Assembly: GCA_033964015.1 (NCBI GenBank) | Contig: CM066920.1 | Location: forward strand, 6,415,912-6,479,911 | Origin: Scolanthus callimorphus | Taxonomy: Eukaryota > Cnidaria > Anthozoa > Actiniaria > Edwardsiidae | Reading direction: 5' to 3' | Length of the DNA: 64,000 nt | Shown here: positions 1 through 9,896 of the stretch, in pieces | How positions within the stretch are numbered: the stretch's first letter is position 1 | How the letters are laid out: each line of letters opens with the position of its first letter | Program-made: the position numbers and the translations under genes | The notes under the pieces: generated by a model | Database searches by the model: none | The model's input: the letters and a program-made list of their open reading frames with translations, nothing else | What the model was told of the DNA's origin: nothing

Positions 1-68
1 TACAGCAAAAAGGCCATTCTCAAAATCTCCAGGTCTGAGATCAACTCCCAGTAACAATAATTTGCTGT
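1..68 (-). CDS. Possible further exon of the unnamed left-edge gene (partial)
   Basis: On the minus strand a pyrimidine-rich acceptor ending CCTCCAG precedes an open stretch that runs off the window. The most protein-like reading contains LLLLGVDLRPGDFENG. That frame needs a phase-1 donor, whereas the preceding exon (348-435) ends in phase 0, so either its A6 run lacks a base or another reading (WELISDLEIL) is the real one. Exon status is an inference from splice signal and position only. Confidence 0.3.
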
Positions 69-347
69 CTGGAGGAAATTGGCTTTACATTCCATATGGT
101 TGAGTATTGCAATATTATAGATGCCGCTAATTATGCAACATGGCAGCTTAAAGCAGCTATTACATAGTGTAATAGCTGGAAAAAAATCACTGCACTGCCT
201 CTGACTATCCTAGTTTCAATTGACTCTTAAGGTTGCTGAAACATCAGTCATATCAAATATTCCTGCTATAAGGACTACATCCACCCAGATGATCATATTA
301 TAACAAATATTGTTACTTGGACAAACATATGGTTGTGTAATACTCAC

Positions 348-1989
348 AGGGGGTGATGTGATCAGTTTTTTGTTGGCCATGTACCACTTGTAGATCTTTA
401 TCAGGTCATCATACTGTTTGTCACGGAACTTGGTTCTGCAAAGTGCCAGTAACACCATCAGCAAATGGGCCATGTCATGCAAAGAAGGGTCCAGATGACA
501 TCATAAAAAAAGAAAAGCAATTCACATTTTAATATGTCTTTTTTCAGGTGATCATAGTTTTTTGCTGTCTTTCAAATAATGTACCAGTAACACCATCAGC
601 AAATGGCCAAATGGGCAATGTATTTGATTTGAAAGGTTCTTTTTCAAAAACAGGAAATGTTTTAAAGAAATTATGATAGATTTTGTACAAAAGTAAGATG
701 GTAGAATGATGTTGTCTGGGCCTTTTTGTATGACACAGCCCAAATCATATTGATTCCCATTGTTATTGTATTCAGATGACCTACATGCAGGCTGTTTAAG
801 AAACTTCTTTGCAATGACTGTCATGTTTTCCTGTAGCAGGGGCCTCTTTTCCTATGTATTATTCCCTGGGCTGAGGAGCAGGGGGAAGTGTGACTTAAGC
901 CTTCTTGCAGATGGTTTGTGGGAGATGTTTTTATGACAGAAAACATCATGAGTTTGTGGCCGTGGCCACCATTTTGGATGTAGCCCAAGACTGATTGTTC
1001 ATTCAAGGTGGTGGTCGCAATCATGAGCTCATCAGCTTTTTAACTGCCTACAAGCAAGCTAAGATCTCTGGGTCTCTACTAGCAGTGAACTGCCAGTTGT
1101 GACGATGTTGGCTTTTTGGTAGAAATCCATCTAACACCATAACAGTTGCTAGTGCATCACAGGAAAAAAATTGTGTAAAAACATTAATGGTTATTGGTAG
1201 CGTGTTTCCATTAATGTGTGAAAAATGTTAATGGGAAGACCACACTTTTCCATTAATGTTTTATGTACATTAATGGAAAACGCTATCAAAACCATTAATG
1301 TTTTTACGCAATTTTTTCCTGTGATAGCACATCACCAGATAATATTTTGTTGAATTACTTACGTGGATACTTCATAAAGCATTTTCAGTAGAGTGGTGTA
1401 GAATGGCTTCTCGTATGAGTCACCCTCATCATAAAGATATGGCCTAGAGGATACAACATTAAATGGCAGATGTTTTATTAATTAAAATATCATTTTTATT
1501 TGGGATAAACTGGCAGACAGACAGACAGATGCAGTTGTTTACAGACAGACAGGCAAGTAACAGGTACCCTTAGACTCAAGAAATCAGAAGAAGGTTTACC
1601 TTTTAATAAAATTTTACATGTATTTATATTCAACCGAAATATTGTTGCATTTGATAATATGTATTCTATCAAGTACAATATTAGATTTAAAAAAAAAAGA
1701 CAGACAGGCGGGGCATACAGGCAGTTTAAGACAGCTAGACCCAGAGTCAGGCAGGCAGGTAGGGTGGAGAGGCAGATTAAGACAGAGAAACACTGATATC
1801 CAGCAGCACTTTGTTCAAAATTACATCAAAATGAGAATGTGTACATTGTATCTCGCACACCCCATACCTCATATCCAGTTCTTTTCCACTTGTAGCTGGC
1901 TTTTTCCTGATCATCATGGCAATCTTGATGTCCTTGTGATATCTTTCCAAAGCTGTTGTCATGGTGCGGAACTCTGAGTAGTTCATTAA
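348..1989 (-). CDS. Unrecognised multi-exon gene, three internal exons
   Basis: Three minus-strand exons fit together by phase: 1989-1868 (phase 0 start, ends AG before GTATGG), 1443-1363 (ends AC before GTAAGT) and 435-348 (ends before GTGAGT). Joined codons at both junctions are intact, giving about 96 residues. The product includes SEFRTMTTALERYHKDIK, IRKKPATSGKELDMR, YLYDEGDSYEKPFYTTLLK and KFRDKQYDDLIKIYKWY. It is charged, apparently helical, with no signal peptide, membrane segment or zinc motif. The good splice sites and phase agreement argue for a real gene whose start and end lie outside what I can place. I do not recognise the family. A 25-base stretch around 443-469 is duplicated near 583-607, just upstream of the third exon. 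Confidence 0.6.
1157..1324. mobile_element. Short palindromic MITE-like element
   Basis: Inverted ends TCACAGGAAAAAAATTG and CAATTTTTTCCTGTGA bound a 168-bp sequence rich in ACATTAATGG blocks. It lies in an intron of the left-edge gene. Part of its left half recurs in reverse orientation near 52779-52841, so this is a dispersed family. No coding capacity. Confidence 0.7.
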
Positions 1990-2197
1990 CTGATGAAGAA
2001 TGCAGACATTTAGCTACAATCCACTACAAAAATGCTGGCACCTGTTTCCATGACTTTCACTACATTTGATAAAACAAGTTACTCTTTCTGTACAAGAAAT
2101 ACCACTGGAGACAAAATTAAAACAAAATTCAGCTGGATTTGGGGCATCAACATTGCATTAAACATTACACATCTATCACAAGAGGTCAAGAGGTGGC

Positions 2198-2247
2198 TGT
2201 TTCACTCAAAATTTAGCATTATATAATGCTAAATTTTGAGTGAAACA
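2198..2247. repeat. Perfect 50-bp palindrome
   Basis: Two 25-base arms meet with no spacer; every base of the left arm (starting TGTTTCACTCAAAATTTAG) pairs with the right arm. The centre is TAT/ATA. Such a sequence can extrude as a cruciform. No flanking duplication was seen. Confidence 0.9.
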
Positions 2248-2654
2248 TAATACAACTAGTCTGCCGACACGGCAAAAGTGCTGCTTATGTTCATTTTTTT
2301 CTCGAGTTACACCAACAGTGTGTCGAGCTGTGCTTGTTTGCCTAATTTATAGAGACCGCCATTTTATCGTGTTAGAACTTCTGAATCCAGCGCTGGCTCT
2401 TCGCGTGCTTCCTCGACCATGTGAGAATACTTATAATCAATGCAGACTGGACATGCCAATGGCGCATTAGCTAGCCAAGAAAAACAATAACGCACGAAAC
2501 AAAACCTCTCTCATCATGCGTTCGATAGAAACAAACTGCTCATATTACAACAATATGCAGAGGTTGGCATGAAAGTCGTGACCTTTCTATATCAAAATTC
2601 CATCGACGTCCCTGTATATTTGCTGCTCTAAATTCAAAGTGTCACAACTGTTGT

Positions 2655-3865
2655 CAGTAAATGAAGTTTTCTCCGTACACAGATGCTTGCGCGCTACACA
2701 CTGGCGATATGCGGCTTATCGACATGCCTGTTGATACTCTCTTACGCAGCATGCCTTTACTGTTGTCAGTAAATGAAGTTTTCTCCGTACACAGACGCTT
2801 GCGCGCTACACACTGGCGATATGCTGGTTATCGAAATGGCTGTTGATACTTACACGCAGTATGCCTTTACTGTTGTCAATAAATGAAGTTTTCTCCGTAC
2901 ACAGACGCTTGAGCGCTACACACTGGCGATATGCTGGTTTATCGACATGCCTGTGATACTCTTACGCAGTATGCCTTTACTGTTGTCAGTAAATGAAGTT
3001 TTCTCCGTACACAGACGCTTGCGTGCTACACACTGGCGATATGCTGGTTTATCGACATGGCTGTTGATACTTACACGCAGTATGCCTTTACTGTTGTCAG
3101 TAAATGAAGTTTTTCTCCGTACACAGACTCTTGCGCACTACACACTGGCGATATGCTGGTTTATCGACATGGCTGTTGATACTTACACGCAGTATGCCTT
3201 TACTGTTGTCAGTAAATGAAGTTTTCTCCGTACACAGACGCTTGCGTGCTACACACTGGCGATATGCTGGTTTATCGACATGGCTGTTGATACTTACACG
3301 CAGTTTGCCTTTACTGTTGTCAGTAAATGAAGTTTTCTCCGTACACAGACGCTTGAGCGCTACACACTGGCGATATGCTGGTTTATCGACATGCATGTTG
3401 ATACTCTTACGCAGTATGCCTTTACTGTTGTCAGTAAATGAAGTTTTCTCCGTACACAGACGCTTGTGTGCTACACACTGGCGATATGCTGGTTTATCGA
3501 CATGGCTGTTGATACTTACACGCAGTATGCCTTTACTGTTGTCAGTAAATGAAGTTTTCTCCGTACACAGACGCTTGCGCGCTACACACTGGCGATATGC
3601 TGGTTTATCGACATGGCTGTTGATACTTACACGCAGTATGCCTTTACTGTTGTCAATAAATGAAGTTTTCTCCGTACACAGACGCTTGCGCGCTACACAC
3701 TGGCGATATGCTGGTTTATCGACATGGCTGTTGATACTTACACGCAGTATGCCTTTACTGTTGTCAGTAAATGAAGTTACGTTTTCTCTGTACACAGACG
3801 CTTGCGCGCTTCGCACTGGCGATATGCTGGTTTATCGACATGGCTGTTGGTAATTACACGGCAGT
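2655..3865. repeat. 111-bp tandem repeat, about 11 units
   Basis: The marker ATGAAGTT recurs at 2661, 2773, 2883, 2993, 3104, 3216, 3327, 3438, 3549, 3660 and 3771, a spacing of 110-112 bp. Units are highly similar, differing by a few substitutions and single-base indels. Because 111 is a multiple of three, long open frames arise on both strands (about 249 and 239 codons), each a 37-residue repeat such as SVHRRLRATHWRYAG. I regard these as by-products of the satellite, not a gene: no start context, splice sites or recognisable domain supports them. Confidence 0.92.
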
Positions 3866-4029
3866 CTCGCATGGAATTGTGGTAAAAGTCTCTCAAGTCT
3901 CGCATGGAATTGTGGTAAAAAAATATCGGCTTTAATTGCTACCACAATCCTTTGTGATTAGCCCACGTTTGAAAGCGACCCCCGATTAGAGAGCTGCTAG
4001 CTCGGTCGCCTCAGGCTCCCTCGCTGTGC

Positions 4030-4087
4030 AGCAATAAAAACGATAGGGCTCTTCTCTCTCAGCCCCTATGTTGGATAGTTTCCCTAA
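4030..4087. repeat. Dispersed repeat, left part, interrupted by a MITE
   Basis: The segment with AATAAAAACGATAGGGCTC and GGATAGTTTCCC resumes after 4642 as AATTTTATGTTCAAA. A paralogous copy at about 9409-9480 carries the same two parts without the insertion, so that copy approximates the empty site for the element at 4088-4642. Confidence 0.7.
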
Positions 4088-4642
4088 GGGACCGGTCATT
4101 ATTTATGTGCGGGGGTGGGGGGGATTTTTTTTTGTTTTAGCGTTAAATAAACACGTGACCCACCCCTTTAAGTTCATTAGTTCAATCTTAACCCACCCCA
4201 TATAACTTTATATTTGCAGTGACCCACCCCAGCCTCCTTAAATATATACCTCTATATATCACGGAATGAAATCAGAATATCTTGTGGACCAGTGCCCCAC
4301 TCTACGGCCACTTCTTGTTGTGCATTCTGGTGTTTCTCTAGTGGGATATTCTTCAATGTCTGATTCACTGTCGCTTTCTTCACTTTCATACAGTACAAGG
4401 TCGTTATCACTGTCACTCTCATCGCTACCGCTGTCCTCACTAACACAGATAGTTGAAGGAAACGTAGATCCCTTTGCCATTTCATAGTAGTGCATTGTGT
4501 GATTCTTTTGAAACACGCATTGACCCACCCCCAACCATCGTGAAATTCTCTTTTGACCCACCCCCTTTCTTTCAAAAAAATCGACCTGACCCACCCCATG
4601 ATTTCTCCCCCCCACCCCCGCACATAAATAATGACCGGTCCC
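4088..4642. mobile_element. PIF/Harbinger-like non-autonomous transposon
   Basis: Terminal inverted repeats start GGGACCGGTCATTATTTATG and match for over 35 bases including a G-rich block. A TAA duplication flanks both ends (4085-4087 and 4643-4645), which is typical of PIF/Harbinger elements. The 555-bp interior has repeats of TGACCCACCCC and a short acidic minus-strand frame at 4259-4480. No transposase domain is visible, so it is probably non-autonomous. Superfamily assignment is inferred from ends and target-site length. Confidence 0.85.
4259..4480 (-). CDS. Short acidic ORF inside the MITE
   Basis: A 73-codon frame begins MAKGSTFPS, runs through a Ser/Asp/Glu-rich tract (DESDSDNDL, ESEESDSESD) and ends with TRSGRRVGHW before the stop. 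Acidic tracts and a TRSGR-type tail are seen in some transposon-encoded proteins, so this may be a remnant of the parent element's gene. Expression and function are unknown. Confidence 0.3.
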   Translation of the reverse strand: MAKGSTFPSTICVSEDSGSDESDSDNDLVLYESEESDSESDIEEYPTRETPECTTRSGRRVGHWSTRYSDFIP

Positions 4643-4659
4643 TAAGAATTTTATGTTCA

Positions 4660-6465
4660 AACTTCTTTTAAGCTTCATATAATTTCATTGTGAACATCAA
4701 ATTTCCTGAGGCAAACTATCCCAATGCCCTCTCTGCTGGAAGGACCCTATTGTTTAAATAATATGTATTTATAACTTCGTAAAATCTTGATAATTTGCAT
4801 ATATTTCTCATATGTGAGAATTATGAGATTTCTCAGTTTCCAAAAACATGATAGAACACTACAGAATATAAAATATACTTGTGATGAGTATGCCATGTAT
4901 TATGCTGAATTTTGTTTTAATTTTGTCTCTAATTTGTTGTTCACAAAGGCTGCTGAAAATATTTCCAGACCCCTTCATTATTATTACTAGCAATAACTCT
5001 ATCATTTAGACACAAATTGAATAGAGTAAGCTATACACATACAAATTAAAATTTAGAAACAACACGGTGGTAATTTTCGAACTGAAAGTGCCCAGCTGCT
5101 CAACTAAATACAAGTAACTTTTAGTGACGATATGCACATTAGTGAAGCAAACCGATAAGACTCATACTGATTCTTTAAATTTCTACAGGGTGTTCTCATA
5201 GTTACTAAATATGGTGTTCTCTAAAAAAGGAATGTCATGGAAATAATTTGACTTTCTGAACTTTTGAAGAAGATATAAACAACTATGACCATCTTGTCCT
5301 AGCCAAGCATGCGGAATCTATTTGTTTACATCTTGTCGCACACACGAATATCGAATACAAGGCACTGGGTACATCTGACCGCTTTACTGATATTATTGGT
5401 CGAATGTGTTGATACTGGTCTAATGAGATTTTAGTGCACAAGTTTATCTAACGGCGCACGAATTGATGGATGGTGTTGAAAATCACACGCTAGCAACAAA
5501 AGTCAACAACTCAAACAACATGATGAAATTGTCATTATCGTAGTCACTATGCAGACTAAGGTGTAAATACACAATTTCAGTAATTAAAAACAATTTCTAA
5601 CAACTGTGAACTAGATCCATGGAGCTGACGTTGACATTTGGAGAGAAGCCATTCGAGTGCTAACTACAGAGTGGGTTTCTCTTGTGGAACCCAGCTGTAT
5701 GCTCATTAATTAACTGCAAATCAATCTATAATTCATCGAATTACTCACCCGCGATCTCCGCAGTGCTCTCAGATCTCTCTCCATCGTTGCTATTATCCAC
5801 TGCGATCTAAGCCCGGCTTCCAAGGGTTGCAAAAGCGAGTTTTAGTAATATACACTTTCCAGGCAATTATTTTAGCCTGCAGGCCGTTACGGTAAGGAGG
5901 TCATTCTCAAGCGGATCTTGTCCCTTTTAGAGTCTTCGAGCTTCCTGTTTTGGGACTCTAAGAGCCTTGACGCATAATCCCATCTCGTGCTGATAGCATG
6001 ATCTTGCTATGGTTCAGCAACTGAGGTATTTAGAAGTTTTTTGTTGCTATTCTAGTGAGCCACATTCCAACACAACCAAGACTCAAGTGATTGCTCATTG
6101 TTTTGTATGAGCCTGCACTGGTCGTGCCAGCGGAGTCTGTCTGAGTATAGAAACTCATACCAAAAGGATGGGGAAATGTCCCCCTACGTTTTTGAAATCT
6201 TTTCTTTACAAATTCTAAGATTTGCAAAAGTAAATAACTGGAGCGCTTCGCCCCTCAAATCTCGGCTGCTATCATGGGCGCTACACTCCCCTTTTCTCGG
6301 ACGCGTCTGCTTTTCCGGGTTTGATTCGATAGCTGGTCTCACGGTTTTTCGCAAGAAAAGTGCCAGTGCGAGACCGGATTCGCAGTCTGCTGCGCAGAAA
6401 AATGCATTCGCACAGCGCTCAAAATCCAAAATCGCATTTATTAACTAGTCGTTAACTAGTCGTTT
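4660..6465. other. Gene-free stretch
   Basis: AT-rich sequence with many stops in all frames. I see no phase-consistent exon, RNA gene or long tandem repeat. Part of 6030-6440 is relatively open on both strands and looks like an old repeat, but it has no recognisable domain. Confidence 0.5.
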
Positions 6466-6770
6466 ACGGACTGCTTTACACACAACGATTTGTCGGGCCG
6501 ATTTTTTCGTGTCGGTCCCGATTTTTTTTCGAGACTGAATATACAATCGGCTCCACAAATCACAGCGTGTAGATCTAACCTTACGCGCTGCGATTTTTTC
6601 GGACCAATTTCTTGTAAGCTTCATTCGATATCGGCCCGTCTGTGAAAAATCTGTGACAACGCAATACAATTTTTAGTGTCAGGCCCGATTTTTCTTCGGG
6701 CAAAACAAATACGTCGTGGCTCAAGCATAATCGGCCCCAATCGCAACGTGTGAATCACCTATTGTAAATA
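6466..6770. mobile_element. Degenerate palindromic element
   Basis: The left end (CTTTACACACAACGATTTG, then GGGCCGATTTTTTCG) is imperfectly inverted at the right end (AATCGGCCCCAATCGCAACG, then GTGTGAATC). The interior repeats CCCGATTTTT and CTGTGAAAAATCTGTG motifs. It resembles the other short inverted-repeat elements here but is more diverged, so boundaries are approximate. Confidence 0.45.
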
Positions 6771-6779
6771 TGTGACGAC

Positions 6780-8105
6780 GATTTAATGTCGAGCACTCAT
6801 CTTTTTCATTTTCTATTTTTGCTTGCTCTCTAATGAATTGAATTTTGAAGATTACATTTTAAATTTCGCTGACGATTTATTAACTCGTAATATTTGTGCA
6901 GTGGTTGGTCTTGAGTTAGCTTTTGTATTTTAAATTACTTTAATGGTTCAAAATAGAAAATGATAATGATAAAATAAAACAGTCGCTCACCTCAAATTAT
7001 TGTACCTTGATTTCTTCAAGCACACTTTTTCTTTCGTGTTTCAGTCATATTTTGAGAAAGAGTTTCAAAAGATGCTCTCCTTTACCTCGACATATGTACT
7101 GATCTGATTACGAATATATTGTACGCATCTCTGTGTTTAAGGGGATTTTTGGTGACAAATTCTGATGGAAGATAGCCTTTTATCAGACAATACTCGGAAG
7201 CGGCAACACAACAAATATAAACACAGCATGAAGCAATAAAAAGTCTATTTGTTCTTGCTTGATCAGTCGATCGAAATTCTGATTGATCATTTATTCTAAA
7301 TTGGTAACATTGGTATTGGATCTTTTTATATGATCAGACAGTGTTCATTTATCATCATAGTACAAATCGTAAAGCCCCTGACTGAGATACCAACTAACAC
7401 AATTAAAGGTAAAATGCTCAGGTTAATTGAGTTGTGTGGATGGATAATGCATTATCCATTTAGAGTCACTCTAATCAAGTAAAATCTTAATATTGTTGTT
7501 TGTATATACAAAAGAATCAATTTCAAAGCCATCTATACAACCTACAATATGAGCACACCTGTAGACATCACAAGACAATGTTTTTGTTCTATCACGGACC
7601 AACACCAGTATGACAAAAATCATTTGTTAACTGCTTCGCTTTCCATTTTTTTGTGTATCCACCACAGAGATCATCTGTCCAAGGAACTGATTTCAGGAGA
7701 TATATTTTTTTTTCTCCCCTTTCAACAACCACAACAGCACTCTTATTTAGTGGTATGTTAGTTTTGATTTTTTCTTTACCCCTCCCCCCTCCCCTCCAGG
7801 CTCTTAATTGTCCTCTCAACCACACACAGGAGACCCGTGTCTGTAGCTAACTAGTTGGTAACATGTTTGTACAATAGACCAAATCAGCTAATGTGTGGCT
7901 TTTTCCAGCAGTAGTAAATAAGTGAGCCTGAAAAATAAGGTGCATCCAGTAGTCAATGAAAACTGTTTTGAAATACCTACATAAACTCTATATAAATCTT
8001 ACGTTCTACTTGTAGCAGAAAAGGATAAAATGATACTTCTTATGAGCCTTTGTTACTACAGACACATTAACTATTCCATTTTACCTGCATAGCCACCTTA
8101 ACTTC
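6780..8105. other. Region downstream of SLX4, no gene seen
   Basis: AT-rich DNA with no supported exon. It should hold the SLX4 3' UTR; TTTATT on the plus strand near 7289 would read as an AATAAA signal on the minus strand, but I cannot place the true end. A plus-strand segment around 7667-7762 has passable splice signals on both sides, with no further support. Confidence 0.4.
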
Positions 8106-8111
8106 AGTACC

Positions 8112-9896
8112 TCACTTTTTCCTAGCACCAGTTTTCTTTCTTCTTTTCTGACGAGTCCGTCCGGGTCGAATTCCTGCCGAAGTGAAAGATATGCACTGCA
8201 ACGGTAAAATAACGAAAAACAGTAATTACTAATGAACAAGCAGCGCATTGCAAGTGACCAACAAATAACGAAAAAAAAATATATAACGAAATCGTATGTC
8301 ACGAGGGCCCAAAGAATCGACCGATTTTGCACAACTGCCGTTGCCACAAGGAATTTCTGGAGAAACTCATTTCATGGGAAAAGCAGAATTTCGTATGACG
8401 ACACAAGAGTGTGAAGTGTTCTGAATTCACATGTTTTTCAATGGGAAAGCCGAACACTTCCCATTGTTATGTTATGGGAAATTCAACTTCACCCATGAAC
8501 GGGTTCCTGCATGCATTCTGTGTATACGGCGCGGTACGGCGGGGCGCGTCGTGACTTTTTCGCAGTCATACGAAAACTGCTCTATCTGCTATCGTGTGCT
8601 GATGAAATTCAGGTACCTGTTCATCGAGGAAGTCAACAAGATCGCTCAACTTGCACTTGATTCCATCTGATTGGATCTGCGCATGAAGGCTGACGACTTC
8701 CAAAGGCTACGATACGAAACGTGAAAAAATGGAAACATTCAAAACAAGAATAAAGACAACAACGAGGGCTCCGTATAAGGTATAAAGCATGCGTCGCAAC
8801 AGCACCACTGGCAGCAAAGCAATCACAAGCAGTGTTTACTGCAGTGTTTACTGCTTGTGGTCTGGTTACTGCCAGAGAGCTAACTACGTCCTCAGTGTTT
8901 TTTCAACGTCCACCCTAAAACTGGGTAGGGTAGTGACGGTGAGATTGAACCACGGCCCGAACAGAAATAAAATTTCCCGTCCCGGCTGGGAGTCAATCCC
9001 GGATCACAGCGGTGAAAGGCCAGCGCCATAACTCCATCCTACCATCCTTAACCTTCCTTCTGTTTCACACGCCTAACCTGATAGTGTAGTATTTTAGTGT
9101 AGAGGTCTCTGCTATCGATCATGTAACGCAGCAGTCGTTCCTTCAGGTTTACGCTTCCTGCCTAAAATAAAGAAGATACATGTGTTAAGAAATAAAGAGA
9201 GCGTACACAAAATACAAGGGACCTCCTTAATAGTTCCCGTAAAGTTCTGCGGCGCGCTCAGAGTATCTTGTCATCATATCTATTGTAAATTATAATACAA
9301 CGCTTAACTTTGGCACATTTCCATTGATCAGGAGTGTTCACGTGACATGCCTGCTTTTGCGGGTGGCTATCAACCAATGGTTCTTGTTTCGCTTCAGCGC
9401 TGTACAATAAAAAAACAATAGGGCTCTTCTGTCTCACGCACTATGTGGGATAGTTTTCCCTCGGAAATTTCATGTTCATATTCATTGTGTCTTCTTGTAT
9501 GATTGCACTTGTGTCAAGTATGTTTTTGCCATTGTAAACAATTTCTTGGAGTTTACCAATTCTCTCATATTACCATCAAAAACAATGAGGAAATTTCATT
9601 CTGAAACAGGGACAGGCATTATGGTTTCGTTCTTGTAATAATCCTATGACGATTTTTTTTCTGTCTCGCAAAATAACGGGAGACCTTGCAGGCAGTGGAG
9701 GGCGGTTTTTATCGCCGCGATCTTGACCGCGCGTCAAAAATAGATGGTAACGGCTGCGATCGCTTACCCACAGCATGGGTTAAGGCAGGGTTAAGGCTCT
9801 GGGATTTCGGTCAGCTTTCTTACCTGCTGAGAAGCGGTGATTTGCTCATCTTCCATCAATACGGATACTTCGCCAAACTCGTCTTCTTCCTCTCCA
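8112..9896 (-). CDS. SLX4: SLX4 C-terminal exons, SLX1-binding (CCD) domain
   Basis: Four small exons agree in phase: 9896-9824 (GEEEDEFGEVSVLMEDEQ), 9161-9078 (LKERLLRYMIDSRDLYTKIL), 8706-8617 (QSDGIKCKLSDLVDFLDEQ) and 8195-8112 (CISFTSAGIRP, then a basic tail and TGA). They match the conserved C-terminal helical domain that binds and activates the SLX1 nuclease. The introns contain a SINE fragment and a palindromic repeat. Confidence 0.95.

Noticed and set aside
3097..3853. Long open frames on both strands (239 and 249 codons) of repeated 37-residue units
   Set aside because: They arise from the 111-bp tandem repeat. No splice sites, start context or domain supports a protein.
2655..3865. 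CRISPR array
   Set aside because: The repeats are contiguous 111-bp units without unique spacers, and the genome is eukaryotic.
7667..7762. Possible plus-strand exon with AG and GTATGT signals
   Set aside because: The peptide is low complexity (Thr run, Phe run) and no partner exon of matching phase was found.
8930..9040. tRNA gene
   Set aside because: A- and B-box-like motifs are present, but no acceptor stem or cloverleaf closes; a SINE fragment fits better.
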